A stretch of DNA of 63,083 nt from Candidatus Babelota bacterium (GTDB taxonomy: Bacteria > Babelota > Babeliae > Babelales > Vermiphilaceae): the NCBI GenBank assembly GCA_029262555.1, contig JAJCZE010000010.1, positions 1 through 63,083 of the forward strand, given 5' to 3'. Shown here piece after piece: positions 55,004 through 63,031 of the stretch. The first letter of the stretch is position 1. Every line of letters starts with the position of its first letter. A model generated the notes under the pieces. It searched no databases. It had not been told where the DNA came from and was given only the letters and a program-made list of their open reading frames with translations. The position numbers and the translations under genes are program-made.

Positions 55004-56118
55004 ATTTTAAAAGATTTTTTTTATTGTTTTTTATCATTTTTACGCAGTGTGCGTATGCCCAACAACCATTAAAAGTGTTGCATCTCAGCTTTCATAGTGG
55101 ATGCACTAATGATTTTGATGATGTGGCAAAAGAACTTGGTCTTAACCTCACTACATGGATTCCTTCGGATCAAGTGCATTTTCAAGGAGAGTATCTTGGC
55201 AATGCCCTTTATAATATTTCTCGCGAGCGGGGACGATTAATTTGGGAGCGGCATAAAGATTATTTTGATCAGTTTGATGTGGTTCTTACATCAGATACTA
55301 CGCGGCTCTCTCGAATATTTTTAGAAAATGGTTGGAAAAAACCGCTTGTAATTTGGGTATGTAATCGTTTTGATTACTTTGATTCGGGTGCGCAGCGATT
55401 TGGCTTACCTGATGGCGAATATCTAGATACAATGCGATCTGCATTAACGCAAAAAAACGTTACGCTCATTTCCTACACTCCCTATGAGCATTACTATGCA
55501 CGCAGAAAAGGTGTTCCTTTTTCAGAAGATACTATTAAGCCGTTGGGCCATTTGCCACATGCTAATTCAAACGATAATCGTGCTTCTGTTCCTGCAGCTG
55601 TGAACAAAAAAGATACAATTTTTTTGTATCCACGTTTATCTGATCATCAATCAGCGTATATTATGAATGAATGTGAAAGCATGGATATTTCAATGTATAC
55701 CGGATCATATAAAGGCCCGGAAGATATTAAAGACTTTAAAGCTGTTATTTATTTTCCGTATGCGTGGTCTAATTTGGCATTATTTGAAAACATCCAGCAG
55801 GGAATTATTCACTTTCTGCCTTCCGAATCATTTATTAAAAATAATCGCCAACGAGTGCGTTTTTTAACATTGAATCAATTTGAATTATGTGAATGGTATG
55901 CTCCAGAAAATAGAGATCTATTTGTCTACTTTGATTCGTGGAGCGACCTAAAAGAAAAGGTCGCAACGCTTGATTATGAGAAAAAGCGTACTGAAATTCT
56001 TTTGCGTGCTCAACAGCATCGTTCTCGTACGCTTACTCAATGGAATGAGGTATTTGAAAAAGCACGAACCCAGCTGGAATCAGAGTTCTATTTTGTAAGC
56101 AATCTTTCAATCAGCTGA
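55000..56118 (+). CDS. Exported GT-B-like glycosyltransferase
   Basis: This 372-residue protein has a signal peptide cleaved after CAYA. PLKVLHLSFHSGCTNDFDDV opens a Rossmann-like half, and the second half has TIFLYPRLSD, FKAVIYFPYAWSNLALFENI and GIIHFLPSESF, the E-N-I-Q-x-G arrangement seen in GT-B C-terminal domains. I cannot name the family. AAAGGG precedes the ATG. It is joined to the cytosolic GT2 before it by a four-base overlap, so an exported and a non-exported transferase share one message. The last 31 bases overlap the convergent gene. Confidence 0.65.
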   Translation: MNFKRFFLLFFIIFTQCAYAQQPLKVLHLSFHSGCTNDFDDVAKELGLNLTTWIPSDQVHFQGEYLGNALYNISRERGRLIWERHKDYFDQFDVVLTSDTTRLSRIFLENGWKKPLVIWVCNRFDYFDSGAQRFGLPDGEYLDTMRSALTQKNVTLISYTPYEHYYARRKGVPFSEDTIKPLGHLPHANSNDNRASVPAAVNKKDTIFLYPRLSDHQSAYIMNECESMDISMYTGSYKGPEDIKDFKAVIYFPYAWSNLALFENIQQGIIHFLPSESFIKNNRQRVRFLTLNQFELCEWYAPENRDLFVYFDSWSDLKEKVATLDYEKKRTEILLRAQQHRSRTLTQWNEVFEKARTQLESEFYFVSNLSIS

Positions 56119-56963
56119 TTAAATACTACAGTTTTATCAAGGTGATAGCGGGCTGACTTTCTATCCCAATTTGTGCCACTTCGATAATGCACAAATGCGC
56201 CATCAGCATAGAGTTCTACTACGGGTGGGTTGGCGCGAATAAATTGAGCCATTGCATGAGAAAATCCCATATTTAATAGCATAGCAATTGATTTATGTGC
56301 ATGATTGGCAACGTAGTCTTGCTGAATAAAGCGAACACGAGCTTCAGGAGTGTGTTTGAGATAGTGATGCATTTGTCCGCCAACATCAACAGGCGTATTA
56401 TTCACTTCGCCACAATTAAAATTGATGAGCGGTTTATTGGGAAGCGTTCTCATATCAAAAAAAATGAGGCCATTCCATATATATTCAACATTGTTATCAC
56501 GAGTTTGATGTACTCCTGCCAGATCTTTTTGGTTCATATAATCTCGTATACTAAACTCTTTTACTAAAAACATATCTGAATCAATGATTGCAACCAGATC
56601 ATCGTGCGCAAGTCCATACTCATTTAAAGAGTATTGCACTACGTTTGCACACCGCACGCACGGATGATTGAATCGTTCACGAGGCAGCCGGTGAAGATAA
56701 GCATAGGTATGAATTTCTTGCGGAATGCGAATGCATCGCAGTCCATACTTGTTACACATTTGCTCTATTTGTTGGCGCATGTTGTCTGATGGGGCATCGT
56801 TAAACACTATAAATTCATAATCGTCTTTGAGGAATTTTTTAAAGGTGTGGTATTGAATCTTGATAAAATCAGGGCGATTGTGACTGTGAGTCATCACCAA
56901 TAATCGTGCTTGAGCAGTAAAGATAACTGTTAAAACAAGTAAAAAAGCTAGTTTTTTTATCAT
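56088..56963 (-). CDS. Exported glycosyltransferase-like protein (paralogue of 44786 gene)
   Basis: This 291-residue protein has a signal peptide cleaved after TAQA. RLLVMTHSHNRPDFIKIQYH starts the domain, CIRIPQEIHTYAYLHRLP is shared with the 44786 protein, VAIIDSDMFLVKEF carries DSD (about residue 124), and INFNCGEVNNTPVDVGG and HYRSGTNWDRKSARY complete the common pattern. Residues of the two sisters differ mainly in the helical insert after the DSD strand. The donor is unknown. AAGGA precedes the ATG. Confidence 0.65.
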   Translation of the reverse strand: MIKKLAFLLVLTVIFTAQARLLVMTHSHNRPDFIKIQYHTFKKFLKDDYEFIVFNDAPSDNMRQQIEQMCNKYGLRCIRIPQEIHTYAYLHRLPRERFNHPCVRCANVVQYSLNEYGLAHDDLVAIIDSDMFLVKEFSIRDYMNQKDLAGVHQTRDNNVEYIWNGLIFFDMRTLPNKPLINFNCGEVNNTPVDVGGQMHHYLKHTPEARVRFIQQDYVANHAHKSIAMLLNMGFSHAMAQFIRANPPVVELYADGAFVHYRSGTNWDRKSARYHLDKTVVFNQLIERLLTK

Positions 56964-56974
56964 AACGGTATTCC

Positions 56975-57964
56975 TTATTTGTGAGTTGCTACCATTTCAA
57001 AAAAAGAAAATAATGATTCGATTCGATTCAGATAGGTATGTTTATCTCGTACAAGATCCATGAGCGCATATTGTTGTTCAAGTGTCCATGTTTTAAGAGT
57101 TTCTTGAGCATCATAAAAAAGTTGATGTGGGTCGGAGTTATAGACAATTTTTCCTTCAAATAAATCGTACACTGCTTTAGAGTTTGTTACTCCGAGCGCT
57201 CCATAGCTAATATTTTTAAAGATTCTGCAGGGAATGTATCCGTTATTGCATTGCCAGCTGCCTTGCAATGCGGGTGCAATATATGCTTGCTGAATAGATG
57301 CTCTGTTTTCCTCCATACTGCATGATCCGGCATTTCGAACAATAAAATATCTTCCGTTTTCCTGGCAGGCTTTTTTAAATGTATTGAGTTGCGCTACGTT
57401 TCCAAACCCTCCCATGCCTCCTGCAGATCCAATAAATTGTGCGTTATTGTTTTTCTGTACTGTGGGCAGTTGTTCTTTAACGGCATCAATTTCATGCGGA
57501 AGCAAATCGGTAGCCCATGGCATATAGATTACGGGTTGGCTTAGATCATAGTGAAAACAGGTTGAAAAAGCGGGATCATTTCGCTTTAGGCAATCGTGTG
57601 AGTATACCTGCAGAATAATGGCCTGATTGACATCAAGAAGATGTTGGTATTTTTGGGTTTTACAATTATGAATGATGTAGAAGCAATCATCTCGAATAGG
57701 TATGTTTTTATCTACTTGGCCTTCGGTAATAAAGAGACTATTGGAAAAATCAAAGGAAGATACATCCTCATTGTTGTCAAACCAGTAGGTATCAAATCCT
57801 AAATGTTTGAATGCACGATCAAATCCCCAATGAATATAAGAATGCGTATGGCTATGGATCTTGTGCCCCCAAAGAATAACCTTATTTACATTTCTTACCG
57901 GGTGATTAGCGCAAGCGGTGATTGAAAAAAGAAGGCACAAAGCGCTTACTATTATTTTTTTCAT
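56975..57964 (-). CDS. Exported GT-B-like glycosyltransferase, possible lipoprotein
   Basis: This 329-residue protein has a signal peptide ending ITAC, which fits a lipobox ([LVI]-T-A-C), so it may be anchored in a membrane. VNKVILWGHKIHSHTHSYIH and YWFDNNEDV belong to the first half. The second half has NAQFIGSAGGMGGFGNVAQL, YIAPALQGSWQCNNGYIPCR and IFKNISYGALGVTNSKAV, which resembles the donor-binding end of GT-B proteins in which a glycan is attached to spore- or capsule-type acceptors. The family is not named. AAGGAG lies six bases before the ATG. Confidence 0.62.
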   Translation of the reverse strand: MKKIIVSALCLLFSITACANHPVRNVNKVILWGHKIHSHTHSYIHWGFDRAFKHLGFDTYWFDNNEDVSSFDFSNSLFITEGQVDKNIPIRDDCFYIIHNCKTQKYQHLLDVNQAIILQVYSHDCLKRNDPAFSTCFHYDLSQPVIYMPWATDLLPHEIDAVKEQLPTVQKNNNAQFIGSAGGMGGFGNVAQLNTFKKACQENGRYFIVRNAGSCSMEENRASIQQAYIAPALQGSWQCNNGYIPCRIFKNISYGALGVTNSKAVYDLFEGKIVYNSDPHQLFYDAQETLKTWTLEQQYALMDLVRDKHTYLNRIESLFSFFEMVATHK

Positions 57965-57974
57965 GCAGTACTCC

Positions 57975-58973
57975 TTATGGGTTGAGCAGTGGATTTACTA
58001 CGCTTGGATGATGTTTCATCGGACACTTTTTAAACGGCACTCCCTTTGGCAGGTATACTGATTGAATGTTTGGATTGTAGTATGCAGCAAAGAATGCCAA
58101 ATTGCTGGTGGTATGAATCATATAATCGCATCGTGAAAGATGAAGGCAGTCAAGAAGGGTGGTAATTCCTCCAAATGCGCGATGTTTTTTTGCATGCCAT
58201 ACATCTTTATTTTTTTTCAGATAATCTCCGCTTGTATAGAGAATGCAGGGATCCTGATCTTCATCAGATCTAAATGCCTCAATGGTAATCACTCGATCGC
58301 CATATTTTTCTTTAAATTGCTGTATTGCTTGATGACTATCACTCGCAACAAAAATTTTTACGGGCTCTCCAGAATGTTTTTTTATAAGGCGATCAATTTC
58401 TTTATAATAATCGTCTAATTGAGGAAGCCGTTTTCCTGGCACGAGCCATGCGTGTTGTCGTGCTACGCGGGCATGTACACCAATGCAGACTTGGCCTTTC
58501 ATGTGTTGATTATAAAAAGCATCCCATTGCTCTTGAATGTATGGTTTGAGGCGCACATACTTCATCATTTTTTCATGTACGAATTGCCGATACGGCAAAT
58601 ATTTATCATATGCCACCCAGGGAGCTGTGCAGCATTGATCGTGCAGCTCATGGTGTACGGAAGTTGAATCAATGGTGAATTTTTCAGCGTTTTGTGTGTT
58701 TGAGCGGGTTGCTGGGATTGCTATTGGTTCAAAAAGAAGATCCCATCCATTATCATTTACGCCATCCTTGTAGGGGAAAAATTCATCACTCCAGTCTACG
58801 TGCACTCGAGCGAGGTCTTTTTCATAATGAATGAGGCATTGCATTACTTTATGCATTTCAGCAAAAAGCCCCGCTCCTTCTTGAATTCCGATGGTTAAAT
58901 CGATTGGACTATTGCACGTTATTGCTGCATACGAAAGAAGCAGTGATGCGGCAAGCATCGATGTTTTGTTCAT
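57975..58973 (-). CDS. Exported fucosyltransferase-like protein (NodZ/GT23-like)
   Basis: This 332-residue protein has a signal peptide ending near AAITCNS. GIQEGAGLFAEMHKVMQCL resembles the first helix region of fucosyltransferases. QVCIGVHARVARQHAW (about residue 163) takes the place of the H-x-R-x donor motif. VKIFVASDSHQAIQQFKEKY and the final DCLHLSRCDYMIHTTSNLAF match the GT23/NodZ pattern (D-x2-L-S-x-C-D then T-x-S-N). The donor GDP-fucose is inferred. It differs clearly from the 43704/61158 group. AAGGGA precedes the ATG. Confidence 0.68.
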   Translation of the reverse strand: MNKTSMLAASLLLSYAAITCNSPIDLTIGIQEGAGLFAEMHKVMQCLIHYEKDLARVHVDWSDEFFPYKDGVNDNGWDLLFEPIAIPATRSNTQNAEKFTIDSTSVHHELHDQCCTAPWVAYDKYLPYRQFVHEKMMKYVRLKPYIQEQWDAFYNQHMKGQVCIGVHARVARQHAWLVPGKRLPQLDDYYKEIDRLIKKHSGEPVKIFVASDSHQAIQQFKEKYGDRVITIEAFRSDEDQDPCILYTSGDYLKKNKDVWHAKKHRAFGGITTLLDCLHLSRCDYMIHTTSNLAFFAAYYNPNIQSVYLPKGVPFKKCPMKHHPSVVNPLLNP

Positions 58974-59079
58974 TACAGTTTCCCTTTTTTGAGTTGATTT
59001 TGATTTCTTTTCAAGATTTTGTATTCGCGCTAGGATAACAAAAAAGAAAAAACTGGTTAATTATTTGAGGAGAAATGGA

Positions 59080-60120
59080 ATGAAGCGTTCTTTTTTTTTA
59101 TTACTAACGCTTTCAATGCTTTGCTCTGGAGGTGCTATGGGGAACTCTAAAAGAAATCAGTGGGAGCCGTCTCATTACATTTGGAATTTTGGCATTATTG
59201 CCCGAAGCGATAAGGGAATAACTGCCAATCCTGAGCAGTATTTTGCATCTGAGCCACAGCAGTTTAATGCTACTTTGTATCATAATTTGAAAGCGGGAGA
59301 CATTGTGTGGATGAAGGCACTGTGGGTCCCCGAATTTTGTAAGCAGATCCTTCCTTTATTACAAGCTCCAATTGTTATTGTAGTGGCTGATGGTGATGAA
59401 AGTTTTCCATCAGAGTGCGGATCATTTAATGTAGATTCGCTACTTAACCACCCGAATGTGATACATGTGTTTGCTCAAAATTGTGATTATGCTGGATCAA
59501 GTTCAAAAATATCTTCTATCCCAATTGGAATGGATTTTCATACTGTTGCCTATAAAGGGATTAATGGGGGATGGGGTGAAAAGGGATCTCCTCAAGAGCA
59601 GGAGGCGCAATTGAATGCTATCCTTAGTCAATTACAATCAACGCATCTGAGAAAAAAACGAGCATTTGTTGATTTTCAAACTTCCGATACGATGCATGGA
59701 AATTTACAGCGCCACTTACAATGCGGCGAAGATCGAACATCTATTTTCCAACAGCTTGTGCCATCCGGAGTGATTGATCATGGTGGCAGGATGAGACGTT
59801 CTCATCTTTGGGCAAAAAAGGGAGAGTATGCTTTTTCAATTAGCCCGCATGGCAATGGATGGGATTGCCATCGCACGTGGGAAGATTTGATTTTAGGATG
59901 TATCGTTATTGTAAAAACATCATGCCTTGATCCGCTGTATGAAGGATTGCCAGTAGTGATTGTAAAAGAGTGGAGTGAGGTGACAAGTGAGAATATGGAA
60001 AAATGGCTCGAGCAATATGGCGATGTTTTGAATAATGCTGCATATCGTGAAAAGCTAACTCTTTCATACTGGCTTTCTCAAATGCAGGAGCTTGCAAATC
60101 AGTATAAGGTGAAGGCGTGA
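59080..60120 (+). CDS. Exostosin-like (GT47-like) glycosyltransferase with signal peptide
   Basis: The protein has 346 residues from the ATG at 59080 (GAGGAG seven bases upstream; a TTG at 59065 is open but overlaps the ribosome site). The signal peptide ends near GGAMGN. The C-terminal half reads YAFSISPHGNGWDCHRTWED, then LILGCIVIVKTSCLDPLYEG and VKEWSEVTSENM, collinear with the 38827-39744 protein. The N-terminal half has VWMKALWVPEF and ISSIPIGMDFHT, the latter like LHPLPIGVANS of the sister. It overlaps the next gene by four bases (GTGA). Confidence 0.75.
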   Translation: MKRSFFLLLTLSMLCSGGAMGNSKRNQWEPSHYIWNFGIIARSDKGITANPEQYFASEPQQFNATLYHNLKAGDIVWMKALWVPEFCKQILPLLQAPIVIVVADGDESFPSECGSFNVDSLLNHPNVIHVFAQNCDYAGSSSKISSIPIGMDFHTVAYKGINGGWGEKGSPQEQEAQLNAILSQLQSTHLRKKRAFVDFQTSDTMHGNLQRHLQCGEDRTSIFQQLVPSGVIDHGGRMRRSHLWAKKGEYAFSISPHGNGWDCHRTWEDLILGCIVIVKTSCLDPLYEGLPVVIVKEWSEVTSENMEKWLEQYGDVLNNAAYREKLTLSYWLSQMQELANQYKVKA

Positions 60121-61154
60121 AAAAATTATTACTGTTAGCGCTTCTTGCCAGTGGTGCATTGAGTGCTCAAATCCCGCATAAAGTAGTAATCTGTGGAGTG
60201 TGCAAAGATGTGGCCGATCGAGTGCCTTATTCAATGCGTATCATGGAAAAAATCGGAGCGCTGTTTTCTGATTATCGCATCGTTGTGTATGAAAATAATT
60301 CTTCAGATTCTACGCCAGATCTATTAACGCAATGGGCACAAAAAAATAGTAATGTGCATGTAATGAGTGAGCGTGTTTCACAAAAGGAACTTGCACAATC
60401 ATGCGTAAATCGAATGGATGATGGTAACTTTTATCGAGCAGAAGTGATTGCTCGTGCGAGAAACAAAGTGCTAGATAAGCTCTTTTTAGATGAATATGAA
60501 ACATTTGAATATGTCATCTGGATGGACATGGATTTTGTTTTGGAGCCAGCGTACGATGCATTTATAGAAATTTTTGAATCTGAGCAAAAATGGGATGCGG
60601 TGTTTGCATATGGAATCGATCCACCCGGCACCTATTGGGATTGGTATGCATTTCGTGATGATGTGTGTCCACTTGGGTCGGAATTATTGGGAAATGAGTG
60701 GTGGTATTTGCCTCGTGAAAAAAGAATACTGAAAAAGGCCGATGATTGGTATCCAGTGATTTCTGCGTTTGGAGGATGCGGGATATATAAAAAAGAAGCG
60801 CTTAAAGGGTGCAGATATTCAGGGATTGTGACGGCTGATTTAGCACGACTTAATGAAAAACTTATTAAAGAGCGTTCTGATCATCCCATTATTACTAAAT
60901 ATATCGCAGGGCTTTCGCAGATGAGCTTGCAGCATCTGCTAGTAATCCCCACAAGCGATTTGCCGTTAATCAAGAATCAGCATGAAGGAATTCGTATTCC
61001 ACATCTTTCAGGCACTCTTGTATGGCGTATGAGTTCGTTTGTGTATCAATACCCTTCAGTGTGTGAACACGTTACGCTGCATGCTTCAATGATATGCAAC
61101 GGATACGATAAACTGTTTATTAATCCTCGGTTGGTTTTTAGATATGGGGGATAG
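60117..61154 (+). CDS. Exported GT-A glycosyltransferase (GT69/GT62-like)
   Basis: The start is GTG at 60117, overlapping the previous stop, with AAGGTG five bases upstream. The 345-residue product has a signal peptide cleaved after GALSA. KVVICGVCKDVADRVPYSMR, IVVYENNSSDSTPDLLTQW and YVIWMDMDFVLEPAYDAF (DMD, about residue 140) recall fungal capsule and mannan transferases of families 69 and 62 and related bacterial proteins. AFGGCGIYKKEAL follows. The family call is tentative; mannosyl or xylosyl transfer is possible. Confidence 0.68.
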   Translation: MKKLLLLALLASGALSAQIPHKVVICGVCKDVADRVPYSMRIMEKIGALFSDYRIVVYENNSSDSTPDLLTQWAQKNSNVHVMSERVSQKELAQSCVNRMDDGNFYRAEVIARARNKVLDKLFLDEYETFEYVIWMDMDFVLEPAYDAFIEIFESEQKWDAVFAYGIDPPGTYWDWYAFRDDVCPLGSELLGNEWWYLPREKRILKKADDWYPVISAFGGCGIYKKEALKGCRYSGIVTADLARLNEKLIKERSDHPIITKYIAGLSQMSLQHLLVIPTSDLPLIKNQHEGIRIPHLSGTLVWRMSSFVYQYPSVCEHVTLHASMICNGYDKLFINPRLVFRYGG

Positions 61155-61157
61155 CGC

Positions 61158-62075
61158 ATGCGTATATTGATTATATCGCTGCTTATATCGTGCCATTTTT
61201 TGGGAGCATCATGCGCAGTTACGTATGAATTAAGTCCAGGCAGATTTGGAGACAATCTTCTTTCTTACATTCATGCAAAATGGATTTCATACAAGTACGG
61301 CATTCCATTATTTTATAAACCATTTATTTACTCTGAAAAATTGCGTTTGCACATCCAAGAAGCACGCTATAGCGAAGCTGAACAAAACGCATATATCAAA
61401 ACAATTATTCTTGGCAAAAGCGTGATGCCTCAAGAGGGAGACTCATCAGTATTGTATTATGTCCCCTATTTTCCAGAATCAAAATGGGAGCTTGCTGAGT
61501 GCGTTAACTTTCAGGGCAAAGCATGGGATTATTTTGAAGTTGATTGGAATGATGCTGGCTTTATTGCAGAGTTGAGAAAGGGTATTGCTCCAGCTCATGT
61601 GATATCAAAAATAGCCTTACCAAAAGACCGAGTGTCTGTTGCTGTGCACGTACGGCGCGGGGGGAGTCATGATACGCTAGATGTACAAAAGTTATTTGGC
61701 TGGAAATTTTTACCGGATCAGTTTTTTATTTCTCAACTGAAAGAGCTGTATCGCCTTCTTAAGAACCGGCCACTCTATGTATATATTTTTACTGATGATT
61801 TGAATCCGGCTCATATAGCACAAACATTCAAAAATGCTTTAAAAAAATGCGATATTCTATTTGGTTATCGTACGCAAGGGAACTGCGACACGGCAAATGT
61901 GGTAGAAGATTTTTTTGCATTGCAGCAGTTTGACTGCTTAATTCATAGCGAATCTAATTTTTCTTTTATTATGAGCAAAATAACGCCCTATACTGTATCG
62001 ATCCGCCCAGACTCATTTCATCGAGAGGGTGAGGCGGTAGTATATGATCACGTTGGAGTGACGATGCGCAGTTGA
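61158..62075 (+). CDS. Exported fucosyltransferase-like protein (GT11/GT23-like)
   Basis: This 305-residue protein has a signal peptide ending LGASCAV. AVTYELSPGRFGDNLLSYIH, PLFYKPFIYSEKLRLH, SVAVHVRRGGSHDTLD (donor motif, about residue 157), YVYIFTDDLNPAHI and FDCLIHSESNFSFI follow the order of the 43704 protein and of the second half of the 37133 fusion. The HVRRG form is closest to classical alpha-1,2-fucosyltransferases. The stop is directly followed by the convergent 62076 gene. Confidence 0.72.
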   Translation: MRILIISLLISCHFLGASCAVTYELSPGRFGDNLLSYIHAKWISYKYGIPLFYKPFIYSEKLRLHIQEARYSEAEQNAYIKTIILGKSVMPQEGDSSVLYYVPYFPESKWELAECVNFQGKAWDYFEVDWNDAGFIAELRKGIAPAHVISKIALPKDRVSVAVHVRRGGSHDTLDVQKLFGWKFLPDQFFISQLKELYRLLKNRPLYVYIFTDDLNPAHIAQTFKNALKKCDILFGYRTQGNCDTANVVEDFFALQQFDCLIHSESNFSFIMSKITPYTVSIRPDSFHREGEAVVYDHVGVTMRS

Positions 62076-62804
62076 TCATTTCTTTTTAAAGACAGCGTAT
62101 CCATTTCGAAGTGATTTATTTTCTTCAAGTAGTTCGTAAGCAGGATCAGAAAGAAGCTCTTGATAATTAGTATAGTTTTTAAATGCATTAATATCATCAA
62201 GTAAAATATAGCGTGCACCATACAGAAATTTAAGCTCTGCCATTCCAGTAAATTCAGAGCCATCAATCAATACCATATCAAAATACAGAATGTTATTTTC
62301 TGTCTTAATAATTTCTATGCCATTTTGCGGCACGCTTGAGCTTTTTACATATTCTATATCCTGGCGTAACCATCCAATTACGGTATCAATTCCATACATA
62401 TTAAGATTGGTCGGAGTGTTTTTCATGAAGTTAACAACGTCTTTTTCTAGTGGAAATGCTTCAAGAGGGACGGAAGAAACATTATAGCAGCGCACTTGTT
62501 GAGTATGTGCATACCGTTGTTGCAACGCTTTGAATCGAGGTTTTGATATTTCCATGCAAAAAAGAGCGGGGTGATTTGGATTATTTTGAATTCCTGTAGC
62601 AAATGCCTCTGTGCTACCATCACCACTAGATGATCCAATTTCTAAAATTGTGTTGAGTGAAGGATCTTGTGAGAGTCGATAAATCACGTTATAAAAGGCA
62701 TCATTTTTAATTTCTGGCGGAATGAGGTAGTTAAGTTGTGAATCTGCGAATGCAAATAGGTTAATGAATCCCAAAAAAGTGTACGCTACAGATTTTTTAA
62801 TCAT
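62076..62804 (-). CDS. Exported methyltransferase-like protein
   Basis: The protein has 242 residues from the ATG at 62804 (AAGGA eight bases upstream; a longer frame from 62933 adds a poor leader). The signal peptide ends LFAFADS. LNTILEIGSSSGDGSTEAFA is a SAM-loop-like motif, LFCMEISKPRFKAL the acidic strand 2, and FDMVLIDGSEFTGMAELKFL strand 4, followed by YILLDDINAFKNY, as in sugar-modifying methyltransferases such as TylF/CmcI types. Export raises the same question of SAM supply as for the 30562 gene. Confidence 0.65.
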   Translation of the reverse strand: MIKKSVAYTFLGFINLFAFADSQLNYLIPPEIKNDAFYNVIYRLSQDPSLNTILEIGSSSGDGSTEAFATGIQNNPNHPALFCMEISKPRFKALQQRYAHTQQVRCYNVSSVPLEAFPLEKDVVNFMKNTPTNLNMYGIDTVIGWLRQDIEYVKSSSVPQNGIEIIKTENNILYFDMVLIDGSEFTGMAELKFLYGARYILLDDINAFKNYTNYQELLSDPAYELLEENKSLRNGYAVFKKK

Positions 62805-62968
62805 TTTTATTTTCCTTTTTATAACGATTTCTATGGTTATACCATTGAATAATAAGAAGTTAAAGATGAAGTGCGTTGCATAAATATATTGCGATTTTTG
62901 TATAAAAATGGTGGGATTATCAAAAAGGGGCAAGGAGAAATTCTAGGTTCTGTGAACAAAAATTAAAA

Positions 62969-63028
62969 GAAGCTTAAAAAAAAGATAAGCTTCCTTCAAA
63001 AAACCGACGAAAGTCCCAAGAAGGAAGC
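62969..63028 (+). promoter_or_regulatory. Two mutually exclusive hairpins before a truncated gene
   Basis: Hairpin 1 is GAAGCTTA 62969-62976 with TAAGCTTC 62986-62993. Hairpin 2 is AGCTTCCTTC 62988-62997 with GAAGGAAGCT 63019-63028 (10 bp, perfect). Positions 62988-62993 belong to both. Hairpin 2 buries the AAGGA ribosome site (63020-63024) of the ATG at 63032. On the minus strand hairpin 1 is followed by TTTTAATTTTT and could terminate incoming transcripts. Confidence 0.6.
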
Positions 63029-63031
63029 TGT

